Positions 43,977-51,866 of a stretch of 64,000 nucleotides of DNA are shown here, in pieces (position 1 is the stretch's first letter; each line of letters starts with the position of its first letter). Both the position numbers and the translations under genes were made by a program. Source of the stretch: Chryseobacterium taeanense. GTDB taxonomy: Bacteria; Bacteroidota; Bacteroidia; Flavobacteriales; Weeksellaceae. The stretch lies in contig NZ_FNDW01000004.1 in assembly GCF_900099685.1 (NCBI RefSeq), forward strand, positions 248,001 through 312,000. Direction: 5' to 3'. Below the pieces are notes generated by a model. It had not been told where the DNA came from and did not search any database. It saw nothing but the letters and a program-made list of their open reading frames with translations.

Positions 43977-44360
43977 TTAAAGAATAAGTTCTCCAAAAAG
44001 CTTTTCGAAAGTTTTGTCGAGATCTTTCGATTTGCCGGGATGAGGTCTGGAAGTCTGTACGACAGAGCTTCTAACTGCGGTGAGCCAACGGAAACGCTCG
44101 GGAATTTCAAGCTGAGCAATGGGTCCACCGTCTTTATCGCCATTGGCAATTTTCTGAAAGCTTTCAAGATTCTGGATAATATCATCGTAATCAAGCTTGC
44201 TTCTCATCAGTTTAAATTTATCAGGACATAAATAAAATGCGACTTTGATAAATTTCTCTCTCTTTGAAAACATTACCAGCCCGATGTTGAAAAACTCTTC
44301 TCTTTCAACCTTCGGAACCAATCGTATCACAGCGTATTCGTAAATTTTATCCTCTTGCAT
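43977..44360 (-). CDS. DUF3037 family protein
   Basis: 127 residues, no signal or membrane helix. The N-terminus EYAVIRLVPKVEREEFFNIGLVMF fits the DUF3037 family, and RFRWLTAVRSSVVQTSRPHPG in the C-terminal half is a second conserved block, quoted here by its ends only. Function is unknown. It overlaps the preceding HipA-like kinase gene by 14 bp, so the two are co-translated; the same pairing is known from other bacteria. Confidence 0.85.
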   Translation of the reverse strand: MQEDKIYEYAVIRLVPKVEREEFFNIGLVMFSKREKFIKVAFYLCPDKFKLMRSKLDYDDIIQNLESFQKIANGDKDGGPIAQLEIPERFRWLTAVRSSVVQTSRPHPGKSKDLDKTFEKLFGELIL

Positions 44361-45120
44361 TTTTAGCTTCGTTTAAAAAGATTTCAGAATTTTCCAGTCT
44401 TGTTTTCAGGAAATTAAAATAAATGTCGCGAATTTCTTCAGGACTTTCATCGACATCATTCCAGTGAAGCCATTCTTCAGGGATAAGATTAACAATTTCC
44501 CGGAATATATTTTCATTTAAAACCTCTTTTGCAAACCGGTCGGCTTCATCCAGCCTTGTAGCCTGTGGAAGGAGAACATGGTCTTTTACATATTTGAACG
44601 GGGTTTTTGCAGCAGTGTCAAAATTTTGCCATGAATGATGGAAGTAGAAGGAAGCGCCATTGTCAATTACCCACAGTTCTTTATGCCACATCAGAAGATT
44701 GGTGTTCTTAAAAGTACGGTCGATATTGGTAATAAATCCATCCAGCCATACGATCTTTGAAGCCAGAAGCGGATCAATCTTTATGCTCGGGTCATAAGCA
44801 ATGGATTCGGATAGATAATGAAGTCCAAGATTCAGTCCTTCTGAAAATTTCAGGAGATCCTGGATTTCTTCATCGGCTTCGGTTCTTCCGAAATCGACAT
44901 CAAGATTTACGAAAACCAGTTCAGGAATTTTTATTCCCAACACTTCTGTTATTTTTCCACCTAAAAGTTCTGAGATCAGCATTTTAACTCCATGACCAGC
45001 GCCACGGAATTTTAAAACATATTTAAAATCATCATCAGCTTCTGCCAAAGCAGGAAGAGAACCTCCCTCACGAAGCGGCAAAATGTAACGCACGACGGTT
45101 ACCGTTCTTAAATCCAACAT
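44347..45120 (-). CDS. HipA-like kinase family protein
   Basis: 257 residues, about 60% of the length of HipA. YVLKFRGAGHG with Lys at about 35 fits the nucleotide-binding strand, WLDGFITNIDRTFKNTNLL matches the catalytic loop (D...N), and LWVIDNGASFYFHH matches the metal-binding DNG of HipA and PI-kinase-like folds. The N-terminal HipA subdomain and the HipB antitoxin are missing. The promoter box TATTTTTG ends only 4 bp before the ATG, so the mRNA is probably leaderless. Confidence 0.78.
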   Translation of the reverse strand: MLDLRTVTVVRYILPLREGGSLPALAEADDDFKYVLKFRGAGHGVKMLISELLGGKITEVLGIKIPELVFVNLDVDFGRTEADEEIQDLLKFSEGLNLGLHYLSESIAYDPSIKIDPLLASKIVWLDGFITNIDRTFKNTNLLMWHKELWVIDNGASFYFHHSWQNFDTAAKTPFKYVKDHVLLPQATRLDEADRFAKEVLNENIFREIVNLIPEEWLHWNDVDESPEEIRDIYFNFLKTRLENSEIFLNEAKNARG

Positions 45121-45124
45121 GAAG

Positions 45125-45132
45125 CAAAAATA
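45125..45132 (-). promoter_or_regulatory. -7 box TATTTTTG of the HipA-like operon, leaderless
   Basis: Exact match on the minus strand, 4 bp from the start codon. Confidence 0.55.
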
Positions 45133-45211
45133 AGATTTTTACTTTGTGTTTATTTCTATTTTTGATATTTTTAAGTGAAAATCAATTTGATTTTTTAAAA
45201 TAAAAGTAAAT

Positions 45212-46057
45212 ATGAATACCACGAGAAAACAAAATATTATCATTTCAAATCCTGAAACCAAAGATTTTCTGGCAGATGCATTTTATCCTGAAGAAAGGGA
45301 GAAACTGCCGCTTGTTATTTTTGTTCACGGTTATAAAGGATATAAAGACTGGGGCGCATGGAATTTAATGGCTGAAAAGTTTGCAAGCGCTGGTTTTTTC
45401 TTTGTTAAATTTAATTTTTCGCACAACGGAACAACGGTGGAAGATCCTCATAATTTTGCTGATCTGGAAGCATTCGGAAACAATAATTATTCAAAAGAAC
45501 TCTCAGATCTTGGAGTTGTGATCGATTATTTTGTTCAAAACCATAATGTTGATAGCCGAAGAATTATTTTAATCGGTCATAGCAGAGGAGGTGGAATTTC
45601 TATAATTAAAACCTATGAAGATGAAAGAATACATGGATTGATTACGCTTGCAAGTGTTGATACGCTGGATCGTTTTCCAAAGAATGAAGCTTTTGAGCAG
45701 TGGAAAAAAGAGGGTGTTTATTACGTATTGAATGGGCGCACAAAACAGGAAATGCCCCATTATTTTCAGTTTTATGAAGATTATGAAAAAGATATTCACC
45801 GGTTTGATGTGGAAAGAGCGACGGAAATGGCTAAAGTCCATTTTTTAATCATTCACGGAACAAGCGATGAAAGTGTAAACGTGAAAAACGCAGAACATCT
45901 TCATATTTTGCATCCGAATTCTGAACTGTACTTAATAGAAAATGCTGATCATACTTTTGGAGCAAGAGAGCCTTGGGAAAAAAACGAATTGCCATTATAT
46001 CTTAGAGAAGTAACAGAAAAATGTATCATGTTTATTAAAGAAAAAATGTACTTATAA
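45212..46057 (+). CDS. cytoplasmic alpha/beta hydrolase (dienelactone hydrolase/acylaminoacyl peptidase-like)
   Basis: 281 residues with no signal peptide. VIFVHGYKGYKDWG is the oxyanion region, LIGHSRGGGISI the nucleophile elbow (Ser in GHSRG), IHGTSDESV the acid loop and ENADHTFG the catalytic His. It resembles the small serine hydrolases that include S9-type acylpeptide hydrolase C-terminal domains. Substrate unknown. Divergent from the HipA-like operon. Confidence 0.88.
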   Translation: MNTTRKQNIIISNPETKDFLADAFYPEEREKLPLVIFVHGYKGYKDWGAWNLMAEKFASAGFFFVKFNFSHNGTTVEDPHNFADLEAFGNNNYSKELSDLGVVIDYFVQNHNVDSRRIILIGHSRGGGISIIKTYEDERIHGLITLASVDTLDRFPKNEAFEQWKKEGVYYVLNGRTKQEMPHYFQFYEDYEKDIHRFDVERATEMAKVHFLIIHGTSDESVNVKNAEHLHILHPNSELYLIENADHTFGAREPWEKNELPLYLREVTEKCIMFIKEKMYL

Positions 46058-46070
46058 TTTTTTTTCATAA

Positions 46071-46096
46071 TTTAGTGATAAATATAAATCACTAAA
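46071..46096 (+). promoter_or_regulatory. 9-bp inverted repeat (operator or leader hairpin) before the GG-leader peptide
   Basis: TTTAGTGAT at 46071-46079 and ATCACTAAA at 46088-46096 are perfect complements around an 8-nt A/T spacer. The left arm overlaps a near-match -7 box TAATTTAG (46068-46075), and the ATG is 10 bp after the right arm. Confidence 0.5.
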
Positions 46097-46106
46097 ATCA
46101 ATTATT

Positions 46107-46319
46107 ATGAAAAATTCAAATTTAAAAAATGCTCAGAAATTAAGCAGAGAGTCTCAAAAACAAATTCTTGGAGGAGATTTAATTTTAGTATGTGCAACTG
46201 GATGTCACAGAAATTATCTGAGTGACGGATCTGGCAGATGTATTGTACCTCCATGTACATCGCCTAATTTTGGTACGGAAAGCAAAGATGCTAACGGACG
46301 TTGGCAATGTTGTTACTAA
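46107..46319 (+). CDS. bacteriocin-like Cys-rich peptide with double-glycine leader
   Basis: 70 residues. The first 23 (MKNSNLKNAQKLSRESQKQ then ILGG) form a double-glycine leader of the Bacteroidota bacteriocin-like type, predicting cleavage after Gly23 by a peptidase-containing ABC exporter. The 47-residue core has six Cys at 29, 33, 45, 50, 68 and 69, plus several Gly and Pro. It may fold with three disulfides. No exporter, modification enzyme or immunity gene lies next to it, so the exporter must be elsewhere. A strong hairpin ends the transcript. Confidence 0.75.
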   Translation: MKNSNLKNAQKLSRESQKQILGGDLILVCATGCHRNYLSDGSGRCIVPPCTSPNFGTESKDANGRWQCCY

Positions 46320-46336
46320 ACTTTAATCATATAATT

Positions 46337-46364
46337 AAGGAGCGAAATTTTTTCGCTCCTTTTA
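46337..46364. terminator. bidirectional terminator after the GG-leader peptide
   Basis: AAGGAGCGAAA pairs perfectly with TTTCGCTCCTT over 11 bp with a TTT loop; shared with the converging flavin reductase gene. Confidence 0.87.
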
Positions 46365-46367
46365 CTT

Positions 46368-47189
46368 TTATCTTATTAAAATCTTCCAGGCTTCTTCAAT
46401 TTTGCTTTCCAAAAGTAGTCTTTGGGCACTTTGATGAATATTTTCGTCTGCATGAAAATCACCTTCTGGCAAAACTTCAATATTGGCAAGCATTCCCAGA
46501 TCATTTCCGGTAAATATTTTACTCAATTTAATTTCATCAGGAAGAAGATCAAATCCGATTCCTTTTGTTACCAGCGGTTTTGGGACTTCAAAAAGATTAT
46601 TTTCATTATTTCTTGAATACCAGTTGCTGCCCAGACGCGCGACCATATCGAGCTTTGTCTGATCCAGATTTCCTTCATCGTTCAGGTATTCTTCCCTGAT
46701 ATGAATTTTCTGCACTTCACAAATTACAAGATTTCCTGCACCGCCCTGGTCACCTAATGGTTTTACTTCTAAAACTTTGCATTCAAAATTTACCGGACAT
46801 TCTTCAATCAATTTAGGCTGAATAAGATCTGCATCTTTCATGGTAAGCCCCGATTTGATAAATTCATTCACACCGTCACCATATTCGGTAGACGCTAATG
46901 AAATCTGTTGAACAATTGGGAAATTTACAGTTCCTATCACAACTTCAGGGACCTCCAGAATGTTTTCCAAGGTATGTTTTGTCGTATTGTCGCGTACTCT
47001 TCTCGATGGTGAAAAGATTAAGATCGGAGGCACCGTACTAAACATATTGAAAAAGCTGAAAGGCGATAAATTGCTGTTGCCATTTTTATCAACTGTTGAT
47101 GCCAGTGCAATCGGTCTCGGTGAGATGGCAGTCTGCATTACTGTTTGCAGCTGTACGGGAGTTATTTCGGATGGAATGAGTGTTTTCAT
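46368..47189 (-). CDS. flavin reductase family protein (FMN-binding split barrel)
   Basis: 273 residues. The N-terminal split barrel has SPRPIALASTVDKNGNSNL (quoted in part), then SPFSFFNMFSTVPPILIFSP, the usual FMN-binding region of the DIM6/NTAB family, with a C-terminal extension after about residue 195. It lies 32 bp after fahA on the minus strand, so it is probably in the tyrosine degradation transcript. Its part in that pathway is not established; it may supply reduced flavin or act on a side product. Confidence 0.85.
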   Translation of the reverse strand: MKTLIPSEITPVQLQTVMQTAISPRPIALASTVDKNGNSNLSPFSFFNMFSTVPPILIFSPSRRVRDNTTKHTLENILEVPEVVIGTVNFPIVQQISLASTEYGDGVNEFIKSGLTMKDADLIQPKLIEECPVNFECKVLEVKPLGDQGGAGNLVICEVQKIHIREEYLNDEGNLDQTKLDMVARLGSNWYSRNNENNLFEVPKPLVTKGIGFDLLPDEIKLSKIFTGNDLGMLANIEVLPEGDFHADENIHQSAQRLLLESKIEEAWKILIR

Positions 47190-47221
47190 TTTTTATTAAC
47201 ACAGTACCTTTTGTTGTTAGA

Positions 47222-48469
47222 TTATTTGGCAGGAATAATTTTACCGGAAACTTCACCGAAACCAACGCGTATTCCGTCCTTTTTAGCCCAGGCTTTCATT
47301 GTCACGGTGTCGTTGTCATTGATGAATTTTCTCTCTTCACCGTTGCTTAAAGTGATTGGGTTCTGACCTCTCCAGGTAAGTTCAAGCATAGAACCGAAAG
47401 ATTTAGGATCGCTTCCTGAGATGGTTCCACTCGCATACATATCCCCAACTTCCACGTTGCATCCGTTTACGGTGTGATGCGCGAGTTGTTGGGTCATATT
47501 CCAGTACATATGCTTATAATTGCTTTCTGAAATAAGGTTTTGATCACCGTTTTCAGGCTGAATATAAACTTCAAGATTAATGTCATAATTTTTATCACCT
47601 TCAAATTTTAAATAATCCAATACCTCAGGATCTTGTGTAGGAGAAGATGTTCTGAAAGGTTCTAATGCTTCGAGAGTAACTACCCATGGTGACACCGATG
47701 ATCCGAAGTTTTTTGCTAAGAATGGCCCTAAAGGTACATATTCCCAAGATTGAATGTCTCTTGCTGACCAGTCATTGAAAATAACCATTCCGAAAATAGC
47801 GTCTTCGGCTTCTTTGGTAGAAATACTCTCACCCATTTCCGTGTTTTTGTTGATGATGAATGCCATTTCGAGCTCAAAATCCAATTGCTTGCATGGTCCG
47901 AATACTGGCTTTTCAACATCTCCAGGCTTCATCTGACCTTTCGGACGGTTGATTTCCGTTCCTGAAACAACAATTGAAGATGCTCTTCCATGATATCCGA
48001 CAGGAAGATGTTTCCAGTTTGGTAATAAGGCATTGTCCGGATCTCTGAACATTTTTCCCACATTGGTAGCGTGTTCGATGCTGCTGTAAAAATCTGTATA
48101 ATTCGGGATGTGTACCGGCATCATCATTTTTACTTTATCAAGATCATAAAAAGCCTCTTCAATAGTCTTTTCATCTTTGGAAAGAATAGAATCTTCCTGC
48201 AGCAATTCCTGAATTTTCAATCTGACAGCATTCGTTACAGGTTTTCCCAGTTCGATAAATTCATTTAAAGTATAAGCTTCAAATACATTGTCTATCAGCC
48301 CTTCGATTTCCTCGAAATATCCGAAGTCGTAAAGCGTCGCAAGATCAATAATCTGGTCTCCTATTCTTGTACAGCATCCAATATATTCTTTATTGAAAAC
48401 TGCGACTCCAAAAGGAATGTTATATATTGAAAAGTCAGAATCTGATGAATATTCTACAAATGATTTCAT
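47222..48469 (-). CDS. fahA: fumarylacetoacetase
   Basis: 415 residues, the length of FahA. The catalytic and metal site region YTDFYSSIEHATNVGKMF, the HLPVGYHGRASSIV motif and the C-terminal DMYASGTISG block all match fumarylacetoacetate hydrolase. It cleaves fumarylacetoacetate to fumarate and acetoacetate, the last step of tyrosine and homogentisate breakdown. hppD and hmgA lie upstream on the same strand. A 13-bp inverted repeat lies 34 bp before its start. Confidence 0.95.
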   Translation of the reverse strand: MKSFVEYSSDSDFSIYNIPFGVAVFNKEYIGCCTRIGDQIIDLATLYDFGYFEEIEGLIDNVFEAYTLNEFIELGKPVTNAVRLKIQELLQEDSILSKDEKTIEEAFYDLDKVKMMMPVHIPNYTDFYSSIEHATNVGKMFRDPDNALLPNWKHLPVGYHGRASSIVVSGTEINRPKGQMKPGDVEKPVFGPCKQLDFELEMAFIINKNTEMGESISTKEAEDAIFGMVIFNDWSARDIQSWEYVPLGPFLAKNFGSSVSPWVVTLEALEPFRTSSPTQDPEVLDYLKFEGDKNYDINLEVYIQPENGDQNLISESNYKHMYWNMTQQLAHHTVNGCNVEVGDMYASGTISGSDPKSFGSMLELTWRGQNPITLSNGEERKFINDNDTVTMKAWAKKDGIRVGFGEVSGKIIPAK

Positions 48470-48502
48470 AATTTGTTAGCGTTTAATTTGTTAGATTTAA
48501 AC

Positions 48503-48537
48503 ACAAGTTTCACTAAATAAATAATAGTGAAATTTGT
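48503..48537 (-). promoter_or_regulatory. inverted repeat upstream of fahA
   Basis: ACAAGTTTCACTA and TAGTGAAATTTGT pair over 13 bp with one G-U or mismatch and a 9-nt A/T spacer. There is no T run, so an operator is as likely as a terminator. Confidence 0.45.
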
Positions 48538-48571
48538 GGATTGTATTTTTAATTTTAGTGTTTAGAAGTAT

Positions 48572-49042
48572 TTACTTTTTGTTTTTCGCCTTAGAGAAAG
48601 CTTCTTCATCAATCCATCTGGCTTTTGTGTTGACATCAATCAGGTACAAAATATTATCCTGTTTTGTTAAAAGTAAGGTTTTGGTAAGCGGAATCGGAAC
48701 TTTTTTATTCTCAAGCATATCGGCTCTTAAAGAAATAATATTCTTTTTTCGGATAATATCACCTGAAAATACATTTGAGTTGCTTTCTCCTGTTTTTTTA
48801 TCATCAAATACTTCTACATAAGTAGCTTTATTTCCTTTGATAACGATAAAATCACGTTCTGTGTGGTCTGCTTCATCTTTGATGAAAACAAATTTTTTAT
48901 TGTCAATATTTACAGATTCCAGATTTTGGTTGACTCCCGAACGCTCTTCGAGCCTGGTGAGAATCTGGTCCATTGTTCCGTATTGAGCTTTTGCGGTGTA
49001 AAGCGCTCCGACAAATAGAATTCCTAAAAATGTTTTCTTCAT
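48572..49042 (-). CDS. secreted protein of unknown function inside the tyrosine degradation cluster
   Basis: 156 residues starting MKKTFLGILFVGALYTAKAQ, a signal peptide; the upstream in-frame extension to 49090 would bury it and is rejected. The mature part has FVFIKDEADHTERDFIVIKG and KTLLLTKQDNILYLIDVNTK, each quoted only to show its beta-rich nature. No family recognised. It sits 69 bp after hppD and 102 bp before fahA, so it is co-oriented with the pathway but has no obvious catalytic role in it. Confidence 0.7.
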   Translation of the reverse strand: MKKTFLGILFVGALYTAKAQYGTMDQILTRLEERSGVNQNLESVNIDNKKFVFIKDEADHTERDFIVIKGNKATYVEVFDDKKTGESNSNVFSGDIIRKKNIISLRADMLENKKVPIPLTKTLLLTKQDNILYLIDVNTKARWIDEEAFSKAKNKK

Positions 49043-49111
49043 AATGATGTGTTTAAAAAAAAGTTTTGTCAAGACTTTTGATCCTGACAAAACTCAATAT
49101 TGTTGTTAAAA

Positions 49112-50242
49112 TTAAAGATTTCCTCTTCTTTCCTGCTCTCTTTCCAAAGCTTCAAACAAAGCTTTGAAATTTCCTGCTCCAAAGCTTTGCGCACCGTGTC
49201 TTTCAATGATTTCAAAGAAAAGAGTAGGGCGGTCTTCAACAGGTTTTGTAAAGATCTGCAGCAAATAGCCTTCTTCATCATGATCAATAAGGATGCCTAA
49301 GTCCTGAAGTTTTTTAATATCTTCATCAATATGTCCAACTCTTTCAGGAACCATATCGTAATAAGCCTCTGGTGGAGCGGAAAGGAATTCAACGCCACGT
49401 CTTTTCAGCTCAGTCACCGTATGGATGATATCCTTTGTTGCTACGGCAATATGCTGTACTCCTTCGCCCTCATAGAAATCAAGATATTCTTCTACCTGAG
49501 ATTTCTTTTTACCTTCAGCAGGCTCATTGATCGGGAATTTTGCATACCCGTTTCCATTTGACATTACTTTAGACATCAAGGCAGAATATTCTGTGTTGAT
49601 CTGCTTGTCGTCGAAAGAAAGAATGTTTACAAATCCCATTACTTTTTCGTACCATTCTACAGTCGGGATCATTCTGTTCCAGTCTACATTACCTACACAG
49701 TGGTCAACATACAGTAGTCCTGTTTCGTCCGGATTATATGCACTTTCCCACTTTTCGTAGCCCGGCATGAAAGGACCTGTATAGTTTTTTCTTTCAATAA
49801 ACATATGAATCGTCTCTCCGTAGGTATAAATTCCTGACATTCTTACTTCACCATTTTCATCGGTTAAAGTTACCGGTTCCAGATAAGGTTTACCTCCTCT
49901 TTTAGTTGTTTCTTCAAAAGCTTTATAAGCGTCATCCACCCAAAGTGCCAAAATTTTCACGCCGTCACCGTGTTTCTTTACGTGTTCATTGATAGGTGAA
50001 TCAGATTTTAATCCTGTCGTAAGTACCAATCTGATTTTTCCCTGCTGAAGAACGTATGAAGCACGATCTCTCACTCCTGTTTCAGGACCGGCATACGCTA
50101 CAGACTGAAAACCGAATGCGGTTTTGTAATAATGGGCAGCCTGTTTTGCATTTCCTACATAAAACTCAATGTAATCTGTACCGTTAATCGGCAGGAAATT
50201 CTCTGCTTGAGCAATTTTTTCGGCAAATGTAAGTGTTGACAT
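49112..50242 (-). CDS. hppD: 4-hydroxyphenylpyruvate dioxygenase
   Basis: 376 residues of the vicinal oxygen chelate fold. The iron ligands are in VDHCVGNVDW (first His), GVQHIAVATKD (second His) and LFFEIIER (Glu), in the family spacing. It converts 4-hydroxyphenylpyruvate to homogentisate using O2 and Fe(II). Same strand as hmgA upstream and fahA downstream. Confidence 0.96.
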   Translation of the reverse strand: MSTLTFAEKIAQAENFLPINGTDYIEFYVGNAKQAAHYYKTAFGFQSVAYAGPETGVRDRASYVLQQGKIRLVLTTGLKSDSPINEHVKKHGDGVKILALWVDDAYKAFEETTKRGGKPYLEPVTLTDENGEVRMSGIYTYGETIHMFIERKNYTGPFMPGYEKWESAYNPDETGLLYVDHCVGNVDWNRMIPTVEWYEKVMGFVNILSFDDKQINTEYSALMSKVMSNGNGYAKFPINEPAEGKKKSQVEEYLDFYEGEGVQHIAVATKDIIHTVTELKRRGVEFLSAPPEAYYDMVPERVGHIDEDIKKLQDLGILIDHDEEGYLLQIFTKPVEDRPTLFFEIIERHGAQSFGAGNFKALFEALEREQERRGNL

Positions 50243-50435
50243 ATTTCTATTTTTACTTTTATATTATTGTTTGCAAATTACAAAATTCTGCGAAACCTTT
50301 AAAATGAAAAACAAACACTTGTTAGTTAAAGTTTTAATAAAAAATTTATAAATGAAAATTATTCACTTTAAGACAAAAAGCTATTTTATTTAATGTTTAA
50401 TCATTAAACGTAAATTATATAGCTGCTCTTATGAT

Positions 50436-51710
50436 TTAATGTTTAAATCTTTCGTAAGCTGCTCTTTCTAACATTTCTCTGTCATCCGGATGCGCAATGC
50501 TGATAAGCTCTTGTGCTCTTTGTTTTAAATTTTTACCATACAAATAAGCGGTTCCATATTCGGTAACAACCCAGTGGATGTGGCCTCTTGTTGTTACGAC
50601 CCCTGCTCCCGGCTTTAAATAAGGTACAATTCTGGAAACTCCCTTTTTTGTTCTTGAAGTGATGGCAATGATGGGTTTTCCGTCTTCACTCAATGCGGCA
50701 CCTCTCATAAAATCCATCTGTCCGCCGATTCCGCTGTACTGCATGGTTCCGATAGAATCTGCACAAACCTGTCCGGTGAGATCGATTTCGATGGCTGAAT
50801 TGATGGCAACCATTTTTTTATTGCGCATGATATTGATCGGGAAGTTTACTGTGCTTACATCATCGAAGGAAAATACCGTATTGTCATCCACATAGTCGTA
50901 GAGTTTTCTCGTTCCGAAACAGAAGCTTGTAATCGTTTTATTGTCGTTGTATCCTTTATATTTATTATTGATGATGTCATTTTGAATTAAATCAACAACG
51001 CCGTCACTTAGCATTTCTGTGTGTACACCTAAATCTTTATGATTTCCCAGACATTTTAAAACCGCATCAGGAATGGTTCCGATACCCATCTGTAAAGTGG
51101 ATCTGTCTTCAATAAGTTCTGCTACATTTTTTCCGACTTCCATTTCTTCAGGACCTACTTTTGATCCGTAATCAACAGTCGGAAGTTCTTCTTCATGCCA
51201 AACCAGCTTGTTGATTTTGCTGATATGAATCATTCCGTCTCCATGTGTTCTCGGCATTAAAGGATTGACGATGGCAACAATAATTTTAGCAGTGTCTACC
51301 GCTGCTCTGGCAACATCTACGGAAGTTCCCAAAGTACAGAAACCATGTTTGTCGGGTGGAGAAACTGTGATTAAAGCAACATCCAAAGGAAGAATATTTT
51401 TTCTGAAAAGAATAGGGATTTCACTTAAAAATACAGGAACGAAATCTCCTCTGTCAGAATTTACGGCATCTCTTACAGGTGAAGAAACAAATAATGAATT
51501 GACGAAAAATTTATCTTTATACTGAGGTTTTGCAATTTCAACATTTCCCTGCTGTGTAATGGAAACCATTTCAATATTTTCCAGGCGGTGAGACTGTCTT
51601 GCAAGCTCATCGATCAGGTAATTGGGAGTACATGCGCTTCCATGGAAAAATACGCGATTTCCGCTTTTGATGGTATAAATTGCTTCTTCTGCACTGATAT
51701 AATTATACAT
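50436..51710 (-). CDS. acetyl-CoA hydrolase/transferase family protein (4-hydroxybutyrate CoA-transferase-like)
   Basis: 424 residues, two-domain family I CoA-transferase. The catalytic Glu region is AINSAIEIDLTGQV, followed by GIGGQMDFMRGA, both typical of the acetyl-CoA hydrolase/4-hydroxybutyrate CoA-transferase family. Between hmgA and hppD it may handle acetoacetate or another acid produced by tyrosine breakdown, which is inference from position. Gaps of 156 and 193 bp on either side suggest it can be transcribed separately. Confidence 0.88.
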   Translation of the reverse strand: MYNYISAEEAIYTIKSGNRVFFHGSACTPNYLIDELARQSHRLENIEMVSITQQGNVEIAKPQYKDKFFVNSLFVSSPVRDAVNSDRGDFVPVFLSEIPILFRKNILPLDVALITVSPPDKHGFCTLGTSVDVARAAVDTAKIIVAIVNPLMPRTHGDGMIHISKINKLVWHEEELPTVDYGSKVGPEEMEVGKNVAELIEDRSTLQMGIGTIPDAVLKCLGNHKDLGVHTEMLSDGVVDLIQNDIINNKYKGYNDNKTITSFCFGTRKLYDYVDDNTVFSFDDVSTVNFPINIMRNKKMVAINSAIEIDLTGQVCADSIGTMQYSGIGGQMDFMRGAALSEDGKPIIAITSRTKKGVSRIVPYLKPGAGVVTTRGHIHWVVTEYGTAYLYGKNLKQRAQELISIAHPDDREMLERAAYERFKH

Positions 51711-51817
51711 ACTGAAATTTTTATATATTTTTTCTCTGACTTAAAGATACTTTATATTGTTTTTATTAAGACCAAATATCAAACGATTTTTATCATGTTG
51801 ATGAAAATTATAAAAAA

Positions 51818-51839
51818 AACCGAATGCTAAAATCCGGTT
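51818..51839 (-). terminator. terminator after hmgA
   Basis: AACCG pairs with CGGTT, followed on the minus strand by eight T. Confidence 0.6.
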
Positions 51840-51866
51840 CAATTTATGTTTTAAATTAAATAATTA

